From Shewanella algidipiscicola (GTDB lineage Bacteria; Pseudomonadota; Gammaproteobacteria; Enterobacterales; Shewanellaceae), in the NCBI RefSeq assembly GCF_003605125.1, contig NZ_QPQT01000015.1:1-64000 (forward strand): a DNA stretch of 64,000 nucleotides. The letters run 5' to 3'. The notes under the pieces were generated by a model. It was not told the origin of the DNA. It worked only from the letters and a program-made list of their open reading frames with translations, and did not search any database. The position numbers were made by a program, and so were the translations under genes. Below are positions 8,007 to 16,574 of the stretch, piece by piece; positions within the stretch are counted from its first letter, which is position 1; each line of letters begins with the position of its first letter.

Positions 8007-9955
8007 TCCATTTTTTACGTCCCGAATGGCTATTGGCCCTATTCCCCTTGGCACTATTATTGTGGTTTGCCCGTCGTAGCCAATACCAGGTATCAAGCTG
8101 GAATCGCTACATCGCGCCTCATTTGGCCAAGGTACTGGTATCTAGCCAAACACAGTCAGGTAAACGCCATCTGCATGTGATTGGTTTTAGCTGGTGTATC
8201 GCGGTACTCGCGTTGTCAGGTCCTGCTTTTACCAAGCAAACCCTACCGGTATTTGAAACCAACCAAGGACGCGTGATAGTGATGGATATGTCACTGTCAA
8301 TGTACGCCACCGACTTGGTGCCTAACCGCTTAACTCAAGCTAAATTTAAAGCCAACGATCTTATTACTAGCCTCACCGAAGGTGAAACGGGCTTAATTGC
8401 CTATGCTGGTGATGCCTTTACCATTAGCCCACTGACCCGAGACAGGGCGACCCTGTTGAATCTATTACCCACCCTATCGCCAGAGATCATGCCAGTCCCG
8501 GGCTCTAATTTGCCTGCGGCTTTAACCCAAGCAACCACTTTGCTTAAGCAAGGGGGCCATCTGCACGGCGATATCATATTATTCACCGATGGGGTAGCTG
8601 TAGAGCAAATTAATCAAGCCAAAGCACATTTACAAGGCAGCCAATATCGGCTCTCAGTGCTTGCCTTTGGCAGCCCACAAGGCGCCGCAATTCGTTTACC
8701 TGACGGACAATTAATGCGCGATCGCAGCGACCAAGTAGTGGTAGCCAAAACCGATTATCAACATTTAAGTGAATTAGCCAGCGCCAATGGCGGCAAGGTA
8801 TTTACTTATCGCGCCGATGGCAGCGATCTCAGCGCGTTAAACCTATGGTTAGCCCAGAGCACAGCAACTAAAGCCAGCGACTTAGAAGGTGAACTGTGGC
8901 TCGATGCTGGCCCATATATCGCTTTATTATTGTTATTGCCAGCACTATTAAGCTTTCGACACGCCATTGCAGCACTTAGCTGCATCATCTTGTTCAGCCA
9001 ACCTACGCCCGCCTACGCCAACAGTTGGCAACATCCTTGGCAGACAGACAACCAACGTGCCATGCAAGCTTATGAAAACCAAGATTATCAGCAAGCGGCA
9101 AGCTTGTTTTCCGATCCTAATTGGCAAGCGGCCGCCCGGTATCGCGGAGGCGATTACCAACAAGCCCTTAAGCTGTTTGAGCAAGACACAACTGCAACAG
9201 GCTTTTATAATCAAGGTAATAGCTTGATGCAGCTGCAAGATTATCCGGCTGCTATTGAGCGCTATCAACAGGCGCTAGCTCAAGATAACGACTTTAGTGA
9301 TGCGCAGCATAATTTAGCCTTGGCCCAACAACTGCTGGCGCAGCAACAAACTGATAGTGAGCAGCAAAGTCAGAGCGAACAAAATCAAGACACGCAACAG
9401 CAAGCAGAGTCTGACAACAATCAGCAGCAAGGCGATGGCGAGTCAGGCGATAAACAACCAGATGAGCCAGACAGCAATCAGCAGCAAGGCAATGACAAGT
9501 CAGGCGATAAACAGAGCGCAAGTGAACAAAGCCAGCCGCCATCGGCTCAACAGCCCAGCGAGCCATCATCACAGCCGGATAATACGCCCTCCACTGGCGA
9601 TGATGAACCAAATAACGAAGCGCCAATGAGCGCTCAAGCACCCAAGCCTGGTGAGAATGATGAGCAGGCTCAGCCAGATCAAGCACAAGCGCGCAGCGAT
9701 ACCAGCGCTAACGAAAACGACAGTTCCAATGCAGCTGAAGCGCTAAATGAAGACTCAAATAAAGACCCTAATGATCATACGCAGGCCCAAGCTGTTAGTC
9801 AGTCACCTCCGCCCGAGGAGCTGCCTGCCGAGATGCAACGCGCACTGAGCGGCGTCGTAGACGATCCGCAGGTTCTGCTGCGTAATAAGATGCTATTAGA
9901 GTATGAAAAACGCCGCCGTCAGGGCACTACATCAAAGGAAAGTGAACAGTGGTAA
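8003..9955 (+). CDS. BatB/BatC-like protein: VWA domain fused to TPR and low-complexity tail
   Basis: A 650-residue fusion. Residues 1-25 hold a first transmembrane helix, about 80-290 a second VWA domain with MIDAS D-M-S-L-S-M and LFTDGV, then two hydrophobic helices around 310-350. About 380-450 resembles TPR repeats (AMQAYENQDYQQAASLF; QGNSLMQLQDYPAAIERYQQAL). Residues about 455-630 are extremely rich in Gln, Asn, Ser, Asp and Pro, and a basic C-terminus ends the protein. The start at 8003 is chosen over an upstream in-frame start at 7949 because GGGGAG precedes it by eight bases and it forms an ATGA overlap with batA. In Bacteroides, batB and batC are separate genes; here they are one. 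Function is inferred from the operon. Confidence 0.88.
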   Translation: MIHFLRPEWLLALFPLALLLWFARRSQYQVSSWNRYIAPHLAKVLVSSQTQSGKRHLHVIGFSWCIAVLALSGPAFTKQTLPVFETNQGRVIVMDMSLSMYATDLVPNRLTQAKFKANDLITSLTEGETGLIAYAGDAFTISPLTRDRATLLNLLPTLSPEIMPVPGSNLPAALTQATTLLKQGGHLHGDIILFTDGVAVEQINQAKAHLQGSQYRLSVLAFGSPQGAAIRLPDGQLMRDRSDQVVVAKTDYQHLSELASANGGKVFTYRADGSDLSALNLWLAQSTATKASDLEGELWLDAGPYIALLLLLPALLSFRHAIAALSCIILFSQPTPAYANSWQHPWQTDNQRAMQAYENQDYQQAASLFSDPNWQAAARYRGGDYQQALKLFEQDTTATGFYNQGNSLMQLQDYPAAIERYQQALAQDNDFSDAQHNLALAQQLLAQQQTDSEQQSQSEQNQDTQQQAESDNNQQQGDGESGDKQPDEPDSNQQQGNDKSGDKQSASEQSQPPSAQQPSEPSSQPDNTPSTGDDEPNNEAPMSAQAPKPGENDEQAQPDQAQARSDTSANENDSSNAAEALNEDSNKDPNDHTQAQAVSQSPPPEELPAEMQRALSGVVDDPQVLLRNKMLLEYEKRRRQGTTSKESEQW

Positions 9956-11571
9956 ATCGATATTTTTTAACTTTCGCCTTATTGGCTCTGACTCTCGTCC
10001 AGCCAGCTTTCGCCTTAACTCTACTTGAGACCTCGGTTGACAGAAATCCTGCTATCGAGGGCGAATACTTAGTACTGACGATTAAGGCCGACGATGATAT
10101 CAGTAACGGCAGATTAGACACCTCGGCGCTATTAAAAGACTTTATCGTGGGGCGCACCAGCGTCAATCGCAGCACCCAAATAATCAATTTTGATGCACGT
10201 AAAGAGACGCGCTGGCAAGTGTTATTGGCCCCCAAACGCACAGGGCAGCTGATCATTCCCGCGCTCACCATCGACAATGTCAGCTCCTCGCCCATCACGC
10301 TGACGGTCACGGCGCCTGGCAGTCAACCTGCGCAGATGAAAAACCTATTTATCCGCAGCTCGCTCTCCACCGAGCAGGCTTATGTCGGTCAGTTAGTTAC
10401 CTACAAGGTAAAACTCTATCTGGCCGTTGAGCTGCAACGTGGCGTATTGAGCGCTCCCAATGTGGAGGGGGCGCAACTCAAGCAGTTAGGCGAAGACAGT
10501 GATAGCAGCGAAATTGTCGATGGGCGGCGCTATCGTGTCATCGAGCGCAGCTACAGCATTGTGGCCGATAAAGCCGGCACCTTACACTTATCGGGTGCGA
10601 CTTTTTCTGGTGATGTATTAATTGAAGCCTCGCGGCGTGGTGGCATGTTCTCATTTAATGAAAGTCGCCCCATGCAAGCCCAAGCGGCGCCGAGTGAAAT
10701 CACGATTTTGCCCATTCCTAGCCAATATCACGGCCAATGGTTAGTGAGCGATCTGGTGGTACTTAAAGAAGATTGGACTGATATCGATACCATAGAGGTC
10801 GGCACGCCCATCACCCGCAATATTACCCTGCTGGCCTCTAATACCGAGCAAACCAGCCTGCCAGCATTAACCATTGGGCTACCCGATGGCTTTAAAATGT
10901 ATCCTGAAAAGCCCAAACGAGAAACCTTTGTGCGCGACAAACAGGTGGTGTCACAGCTAACACAAACGGCGGCGATAGTACCGACTCAAGCGGGCAACTA
11001 CACCTTACCCGAGATCCGCGTGCCTTGGTTTAATTACCTCACTCAAACCCAAGAGTTTGCCACCTTACCAGCTCGCACAGTCAACGTGATAGCCGCCAGT
11101 GCCAACCCGGTAGCGCTCAACCCAAGTGCCACCATAGTGCAACCCAGCGCTGGCTTTTGGCCTTATCTGAGCGCATGTTTGGCACTACTGTGGCTACTGA
11201 CTCTACTGCTGTGGGCTAAGGCGCGTGGTAAAACGGTGGGCAAAAGCATCTCGCCCACGACATCAGCACCTCAACGGACGACAACGGGCTTAAACGCGCT
11301 GCACCAAGCCTGTCAAACGGGTCATGCTGGGCACATTATCTTGGCCTTACAACAGTATTTTAGCCTGCAACAAGGTATGCCCATGTCCTTAAGTGACATA
11401 GCGGCACTCAGCCCTGCACTTAAACATAATATCGATAATATTCAACGCCACGCATACAGCCCTGCGGCACAGCCCATAGACACTGCAGCGCTACTTGATG
11501 CCGTCAAACAAGTTACAACGGCAATGCAAACGCAACCACCCAGCGCCTTGTCATCGTTAAATCCGAGCTAA
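9949..11571 (+). CDS. BatD-like exported protein (oxygen tolerance family)
   Basis: A 540-residue protein with a cleavable signal peptide (LTFALLALTLVQPAFA, cut near residue 22), several immunoglobulin-like beta-sandwich repeats typical of BatD, a single C-terminal transmembrane helix at about 397-420 (FWPYLSACLALLWLLTLLLW) and a cytoplasmic tail of about 110 residues. Start is GTG at 9949, with AAAGGAAA about 8 bases upstream; it overlaps the previous gene by seven bases. It closes the moxR/bat operon. The large periplasmic part suggests it contacts the VWA domains or an envelope substrate; this is inference. Confidence 0.86.
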   Translation: MVNRYFLTFALLALTLVQPAFALTLLETSVDRNPAIEGEYLVLTIKADDDISNGRLDTSALLKDFIVGRTSVNRSTQIINFDARKETRWQVLLAPKRTGQLIIPALTIDNVSSSPITLTVTAPGSQPAQMKNLFIRSSLSTEQAYVGQLVTYKVKLYLAVELQRGVLSAPNVEGAQLKQLGEDSDSSEIVDGRRYRVIERSYSIVADKAGTLHLSGATFSGDVLIEASRRGGMFSFNESRPMQAQAAPSEITILPIPSQYHGQWLVSDLVVLKEDWTDIDTIEVGTPITRNITLLASNTEQTSLPALTIGLPDGFKMYPEKPKRETFVRDKQVVSQLTQTAAIVPTQAGNYTLPEIRVPWFNYLTQTQEFATLPARTVNVIAASANPVALNPSATIVQPSAGFWPYLSACLALLWLLTLLLWAKARGKTVGKSISPTTSAPQRTTTGLNALHQACQTGHAGHIILALQQYFSLQQGMPMSLSDIAALSPALKHNIDNIQRHAYSPAAQPIDTAALLDAVKQVTTAMQTQPPSALSSLNPS

Positions 11572-11585
11572 GTCACTTGCTTTAC

Positions 11586-11623
11586 CCAAACCAACAGGAA
11601 TAAGGTTATTCCTGTTGGTTTGG
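11586..11623. repeat. 18-bp perfect inverted repeat after batD
   Basis: Two 18-base arms (11586-11603 and 11606-11623, beginning CCAAACCAACAGGAATAA) pair perfectly around a GG centre. No T-run follows on either strand (GCACCATA on the right, AAGCAAGTGA on the left when read in reverse), so it is not a standard rho-independent terminator. It may be a processing or stability hairpin, or an operator for the sigma-factor gene that starts 49 bases later. Confidence 0.8.
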
Positions 11624-11671
11624 CACCATATCAATGACGTGAACACCACGTATGCATCATAGCGAGTAAAA

Positions 11672-12235
11672 ATGTTTAGCCTTAAACGAAAGAAAGTGCC
11701 GAGTCCCTCGGTCAATAATGACATGCTAAGTAAACAACGACGATACGATAGCCTTGTCAGGGCACTTCATGGCGATCTTTACCGTTACGCCTATTGGCTT
11801 TGCGGCGATAAACATATCGCAGAAGATATCACCCAAGAGACCTTTTTAAGGGCTTGGCGCTCACTCGAATCCCTTAAGGATGATAAAGCCGCGAAAGCTT
11901 GGTTAATTACCATTTTACGTAGAGAAAATGCCCGAAGGTTTGAACGCAAACAGTTTGACTACTCTGATGTCGAACAATCTGAATTGGCCGACAAAGTGTC
12001 GCTATCAACTGAAGACAATATGGAGCAACATCTGCTTCGACGGCAAATCGCTCGTCTTGAAGTCGAATACCGAGAACCATTAATCCTGCAGGTTATCGGT
12101 GGTTTTACCGGCGATGAGATTGCCAACATATTAGACCTTAACCGCAATACCGTTATGACGCGCCTCTTCAGGGCTCGCAACCAATTAAAAGATATGCTCG
12201 ATGATACGCAAACAAGGGGGCACTCCAATGGATGA
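11672..12235 (+). CDS. ECF-type RNA polymerase sigma factor
   Basis: A 187-residue sigma-70 family protein of the extracytoplasmic-function group. Region 2 is seen at about 30-95 (YAYWLCGDKHIAEDITQETFLRAWRSL, the -10 recognition and core-binding segment), and region 4 helix-turn-helix at about 130-180 (REPLILQVIGGFTGDEIANIL, RNTVMTRLFRARNQL). The stop overlaps the start of the next gene by eight bases. That gene encodes a single-pass membrane protein, the usual arrangement of a sigma factor with its anti-sigma partner. I cannot tell which signal or promoters it serves. Confidence 0.93.
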   Translation: MFSLKRKKVPSPSVNNDMLSKQRRYDSLVRALHGDLYRYAYWLCGDKHIAEDITQETFLRAWRSLESLKDDKAAKAWLITILRRENARRFERKQFDYSDVEQSELADKVSLSTEDNMEQHLLRRQIARLEVEYREPLILQVIGGFTGDEIANILDLNRNTVMTRLFRARNQLKDMLDDTQTRGHSNG

Positions 12236-12932
12236 GTTGAAATTCCGCCGCGAGGCCTATGAAAATCCGCAGCGTCGTGATGCCGACTTCATCGCAGCCA
12301 TGGGAGAGTCGAGCCAACGCGCTCAGTTTGTCAATGACTTAAAGCGCTTTGACAACCAAATTGAAGCGGCACTTAATATCGATGTCCCCACTGGCTTAGA
12401 AGCAAAACTGCTATTAAATCAACAGTTACATCAACACCAAGTACGTCGCCGCAAAATGGGCTTCACCTTGGCCATGGTCGCTTCGGTGGCTTTTGTCGCA
12501 GGCATCAGTTTTAGCCTATTTAGGCTGGGACCGGTCGATTTGGGTGAACATGCCCTAGCCCATGTTGCTCACGAGACCGTTGCGATGCAAAGCAGTCTCG
12601 ATATCAGCTATAACACCATAAATAGTCAGTTAGCGTCACTGGGAAATTTTGCTAATGCTCGTTTTACAGAGCAGCCAGGGCGAGTGTTTTTCAGTACCTA
12701 TTGCGACTTTCAAGGGGTGAGAAGTTTGCATTTAGTGATGCAAGGTGAGCAAGGCAAAGTCACCTTATTTATTGTGCCCATTGAAGAGCGCATGATCTTA
12801 GAACAAGCCTTTGCCGATAACCGTTATCAAGGGGAAGGCTTTACAGCAGACAACGCCTACATGTTATTAGTTGCCGAACATCACTCCGATATCGACAACA
12901 TTAAAAACGAAATTCAGCAAACTTTCATCTAA
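12228..12932 (+). CDS. DUF3379 family membrane protein, probable anti-sigma factor
   Basis: A 234-residue protein with a cytoplasmic N-terminal helical region (residues 1-75), one transmembrane helix at about 83-103 (GFTLAMVASVAFVAGISFSLF) and a C-terminal periplasmic domain. This is the DUF3379 architecture found downstream of ECF sigma genes in Shewanella and Vibrio. The start at 12228 is preceded by AAGGGGG seven bases upstream and overlaps the sigma gene; an earlier in-frame start at 12201 lacks this. A zinc-binding HxxxCxxC anti-sigma motif is not visible, so sigma binding is inferred from context and topology only. Confidence 0.8.
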   Translation: MDELKFRREAYENPQRRDADFIAAMGESSQRAQFVNDLKRFDNQIEAALNIDVPTGLEAKLLLNQQLHQHQVRRRKMGFTLAMVASVAFVAGISFSLFRLGPVDLGEHALAHVAHETVAMQSSLDISYNTINSQLASLGNFANARFTEQPGRVFFSTYCDFQGVRSLHLVMQGEQGKVTLFIVPIEERMILEQAFADNRYQGEGFTADNAYMLLVAEHHSDIDNIKNEIQQTFI

Positions 12933-13069
12933 AATAATTACAACCTATGGCGAGTTTTACTTGCCATAGGTTAGATCTTCATCACATTAGCCGCCTTTAT
13001 TGAGCTGCAGAGCCAACATCTGCTAGCATAGCGACCTCTCAAAAAACATAACTATAAAATGGCACAAGC

Positions 13070-14521
13070 ATGACTATTGAATTACCCATATTAATCACTT
13101 TTTTTGGCTATCTTGCCTTAATGATGGGGATAGGCCTATGGGCCTATAAAGCCACGGATTCGGTTGATGACTATATTTTAGGGGGCCGCTCTATGGGCCC
13201 TGCGGTTACCGCATTGAGCGTTGGCGCATCTGACATGTCGGGTTGGCTACTATTAGGCTTACCGGGCGCTGTCTATCTCGGTGGATTAGGAGAAGCCTGG
13301 ATCGGTATTGGCCTAGTTTTTGGTGCATGGCTTAACTGGCTGTTTGTTGCCAAGCGCCTACGCATCTATACCCAATTTACCGACAACGCGCTAACGCTAC
13401 CTGACTTTTTTGAAAAACGTTTCGACGATAAACATGGCGTGTTAAGGCTGGTCTCTGCGGTCACCATTTTGGTGTTTTTCACCTTTTATGCCTCCTCTGG
13501 TATGGTCGGTGGCGCCATACTGTTTGAGAAAGTCTTTGGTCTAGATTACACCTTAGCCCTTGTGATAGGTTCAACTATTATTGTGGCTTACACCTTTGTC
13601 GGGGGCTTTTTTGCAGTAAGTTGGACCGACTTTTTTCAGGGCTGTTTAATGCTTATCGCCTTATTGTTCGTCCCTGTGGCCATTTTCAATCAACCCGAAA
13701 CCCAAAATGGATTACACCAGCTCGATCCCGCCATGCTATCAATGATAAACCCTGACGCTACAGTGTTTGGCATAGTGTCATTATTGGCTTGGGGACTGGG
13801 TTATTTTGGTCAACCCCATATTTTGTCACGCTTTATGGCCATCGCCAGCCCAGATGACATTGCAGTCTCCCGTCGTATCGCCATGAGTTGGATGGTTGTT
13901 GCCTTAATTGGCGCACTCGCCACAGGACTCGCAGGCTCGCTCTATTTTGCCGATGCGCCATTGGCAAACCCAGAGACAGTATTTATCCATTTAGCGCATG
14001 CCGCCTTTAACCCCTGGATTGGCGGATTGCTGATCGCCGCCATTTTATCGGCCATTATGAGTACTATCGACTCGCAGCTACTGGTGTGTTCGAGTGTGGT
14101 CACTGAAGACTTTTATAAAAAATGGCTGCGCCCAGAGGCGAGTAGCAAAGAGTTGATGCTAGTCGGCCGCATTGGAGTGCTCGCTATCGCGCTTATTTCA
14201 GGCATTATCGCCCTTAACCCAGAAAGCAGTGTTTTAGGCCTCGTCAGTTATGCATGGGCCGGATTCGGCGCCGCATTTGGCCCTGTGGTGTTACTGGCAC
14301 TCTTTTGGAAACACTACAGCCGTAATGGTGCCATTGCCACCATTTTAGTGGGCGCGTTAACCGTGGTGTTGTGGAAACAAGTCAGTGGTGGAATATTCGA
14401 ATTGTATGAGATTTTACCTGGATTTTTGTTCGCCACCCTTGCTGGCATAGTCGTGAGCATACTGTTTAAACCCACTGAAGAGATCACTGAGCAGTTTGAG
14501 CAATTTAGTCACAAGCTATGA
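13070..14521 (+). CDS. putP: Sodium/proline symporter PutP
   Basis: A 483-residue member of the solute:sodium symporter family with about 13 hydrophobic segments. Diagnostic motifs are DDYILGGRSMGPAVTALS, ASDMSGWLLLGLPGA and GLGYFGQPHILSRFMA, all close to PutP of E. coli, and SAIMSTIDSQLLVCSSVVTEDFY in the sodium-binding TM8 region. It would import proline with Na+ for use as nutrient or osmolyte. It stands alone, with a terminator about 115 bases downstream. Related transporters such as pantothenate permease are less likely, because the proline-type motifs and length fit throughout. Confidence 0.92.
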   Translation: MTIELPILITFFGYLALMMGIGLWAYKATDSVDDYILGGRSMGPAVTALSVGASDMSGWLLLGLPGAVYLGGLGEAWIGIGLVFGAWLNWLFVAKRLRIYTQFTDNALTLPDFFEKRFDDKHGVLRLVSAVTILVFFTFYASSGMVGGAILFEKVFGLDYTLALVIGSTIIVAYTFVGGFFAVSWTDFFQGCLMLIALLFVPVAIFNQPETQNGLHQLDPAMLSMINPDATVFGIVSLLAWGLGYFGQPHILSRFMAIASPDDIAVSRRIAMSWMVVALIGALATGLAGSLYFADAPLANPETVFIHLAHAAFNPWIGGLLIAAILSAIMSTIDSQLLVCSSVVTEDFYKKWLRPEASSKELMLVGRIGVLAIALISGIIALNPESSVLGLVSYAWAGFGAAFGPVVLLALFWKHYSRNGAIATILVGALTVVLWKQVSGGIFELYEILPGFLFATLAGIVVSILFKPTEEITEQFEQFSHKL

Positions 14522-14607
14522 TGCGATGACAACCAGGCCTTGTCGCAATAAATCGTCGATGCCAGTCAAAGTTAAATGCAGTTTAAATCGACTACTGATG
14601 GTTAACG

Positions 14608-14627
14608 ACTCAGTCAAATGACTGAGT
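14608..14627. repeat. 9-bp perfect inverted repeat
   Basis: ACTCAGTCA-AA-TGACTGAGT lies just before the putP terminator. It could be an extra stabilising hairpin at the putP 3' end; no regulator is assigned. Confidence 0.6.
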
Positions 14628-14634
14628 GACACCC

Positions 14635-14662
14635 AAAAAGCGTACACATGTACGCTTTTTTT
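14635..14662 (+). terminator. Terminator downstream of putP
   Basis: AGCGTACA / TGTACGCT stem, preceded by five A and followed by seven T. Confidence 0.85.
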
Positions 14663-14836
14663 ATTCCTGTCACTTTTTACAAAAAACCTCTTCATTACAA
14701 TCTATTAACTTGTTAGTTAAACATGCTAGAACTCATGAATCACGCCATATCTAGTGTCACAAGCTAATTTCAGTCGCCATGCAATTTTTTTAATCATGCA
14801 AGTATTTTTATTCACAAAAAAACAACATAAAACTCG

Positions 14837-14853
14837 ATCTGGTCGGAGTTGTT
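14837..14853. promoter_or_regulatory. Candidate FadR operator at fadL
   Basis: ATCTGGTCGGAGTTGTT agrees with the FadR consensus AGCTGGTCCGACNTGTT at most positions, including the CTGGTC-N-GA core and the TGTT end. It overlaps the predicted -35 region of fadL, which suits repression. Confidence 0.5.
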
Positions 14854-14877
14854 GGCGCATCGCCCCCCCCCTACTAT
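14849..14877 (+). promoter_or_regulatory. Predicted fadL promoter with a poly-C spacer
   Basis: A TACTAT -10 hexamer (14872-14877) lies 17 bases after a weak TTGTTG -35 (14849-14854). The spacer ends in nine consecutive C (14863-14871). The ATG of fadL is 83 bases downstream. The promoter assignment is by eye. Confidence 0.4.
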
Positions 14878-14960
14878 GCACCCGACTAACAAAAGGATCT
14901 CGAGAGATTGCTCAGCCAACTCACTAATAACACGAGACCGATAATAATGAGAATTGATTT

Positions 14961-16259
14961 ATGAAGCCTTTTAACAAGACAATATTAGCCGTTGCTGTTA
15001 CGCTCGCGAGCTCACAAACGATGGCAGCCGGATTTCTGCTTAACGCACAATCAGCCACCGGTGTGGGCCGAGCCTTTGCCGGTGATGCCGTTATTGCCGA
15101 TAATGCATCGGTACTCGCACGTAACCCAGCAGCGATGGCGCTGTTTGACAAAAAACAACTATCAATGGGATTGAACTACGCCGATGTTGAAGTGACTGTT
15201 AGCGATGTCTATATCAACGAAATTGATTACGGTGGTGTCGATGACGCCGCCGATGCCAAAATCATCCCTAACTTTTACTACGTTAGCCCGGTAAACGATA
15301 AATTCGCCTACGGGGTGGCGCTGTTCAGTAACTTCGGTACAGGTACCGATACCACAGACTTATCGACACAACTCGTGGATGGTACGCTACCCGCGCCGCT
15401 CGACCTATTAGGCAAGACTGAAGTCACCACGCTTAACTTCAACCTAAGTGCATCATATCGCTTTAATGACCATTTTAGTGTCGGTGCAGGCCTTGATATG
15501 ATCTACGGTGAAGGCACGCTCACTCGTGGCGGTACAGTGCCCACGCAAGCTGGTAGCATTGAGCTAGTTGATGTCGATGCCGATGGCGTGGCGTTTGGTG
15601 GTATTATCGGTGCTGTGTATGAAATCAATGCCGATCACCGTTTTGGCATGAGTTACCGCTTTAGCCCAGACTTTAAAGCCTCGGGTGATATTAATATCTA
15701 CAACTCTCAAGCACAGGCAGCTGTAGCCTTTGATGAGATCAATATTCCCCTGCCCGATATTTTCCAAGTAGCTGGTTTTCATCAGTTAACCGATAAGTTT
15801 GCGCTGCACTATACTGCGCAGTTAACCACTTGGGGTGATTTCCACGAGTTAACGGTAAACGATGGCACTTTAGGGCCAGTATCAGTTGGCTCGAGCAGCT
15901 TAAAAACCTACGCATGGGATGACTCGTGGTTGTTCAGTGTCGGTGGTACTTATAGTCTAAACAACACATGGACCCTGCGCGCTGGCTTTATGGCTGATGA
16001 GGGCGTTGTGGGTGAACTGAGTTCAATCTCTATCCCAGACTCTGATCGCAAATGGTATACCGCTGGCGCGACCTACGCCTTATCGACCAACACCAGCATC
16101 GATTTTGGTATCGCCGTGGTGCGTGGTGAAGATGTTCACTTAATTGAAAACAGCTCATTCACGGACGAGTTACCTATTGGGCCAAACACTGGTTTGGTCA
16201 ATGCCACGACGCGCTCAAATGCAACCTATTATTCAATGCAGTACAACTACACGTTTTAA
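14961..16259 (+). CDS. fadL: FadL/OmpP1-family long-chain fatty acid outer membrane transporter
   Basis: A 432-residue outer-membrane beta-barrel of the FadL/TodX family. It has a signal peptide (ILAVAVTLASSQTMAAG), then the N-terminal plug motif LNAQSATGVGRAFAGDA and NASVLARNPAAMALFD, where the NPA motif is the FadL signature of the hatch that moves fatty acids out of the lateral opening. Alternating beta strands fill the rest and the protein ends in an aromatic residue (YNYTF), as barrel proteins do. It supplies substrate for the FadIJ pathway at the left of the window. Its promoter region carries a FadR-like site and a poly-C tract, and a strong terminator follows. Confidence 0.93.
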   Translation: MKPFNKTILAVAVTLASSQTMAAGFLLNAQSATGVGRAFAGDAVIADNASVLARNPAAMALFDKKQLSMGLNYADVEVTVSDVYINEIDYGGVDDAADAKIIPNFYYVSPVNDKFAYGVALFSNFGTGTDTTDLSTQLVDGTLPAPLDLLGKTEVTTLNFNLSASYRFNDHFSVGAGLDMIYGEGTLTRGGTVPTQAGSIELVDVDADGVAFGGIIGAVYEINADHRFGMSYRFSPDFKASGDINIYNSQAQAAVAFDEINIPLPDIFQVAGFHQLTDKFALHYTAQLTTWGDFHELTVNDGTLGPVSVGSSSLKTYAWDDSWLFSVGGTYSLNNTWTLRAGFMADEGVVGELSSISIPDSDRKWYTAGATYALSTNTSIDFGIAVVRGEDVHLIENSSFTDELPIGPNTGLVNATTRSNATYYSMQYNYTF

Positions 16260-16298
16260 GTACAAGACTGTTGAAATTGTACTGAGCGATAACTGCAA

Positions 16299-16329
16299 TA
16301 AAAAAACCGCACATCTGTGCGGTTTTTTT
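16299..16329 (+). terminator. Terminator downstream of fadL
   Basis: AAACCGCACA-TC-TGTGCGGTTT stem with a preceding A-run and seven T at the end; likely works in both directions. Confidence 0.9.
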
Positions 16330-16574
16330 ATATTGTAGCCACCATGCTCATATTCAAAAAATAAAATAGACCATATAGTCACAAAGCTGAATAAGACCAG
16401 CTTATCAGACAACCTTGATAATCAAAGCCATTACAAGCCTAATCTCATAAGAGTCAGGGTTGGCAAATAAACAGGCTGCCCCATCACAAGACAAGCCTAA
16501 AAAAATAGGCTAGATAAAATACCTTAACAAGCATATGCTTTATAAAGCACAACAAGCAATTAGGACGCTTTTTT

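Noticed and set aside
14863..14871. Poly-C as sequencing artefact
   Set aside because: Cannot be excluded without reads, but the exact position between plausible promoter boxes justified keeping it as a finding.
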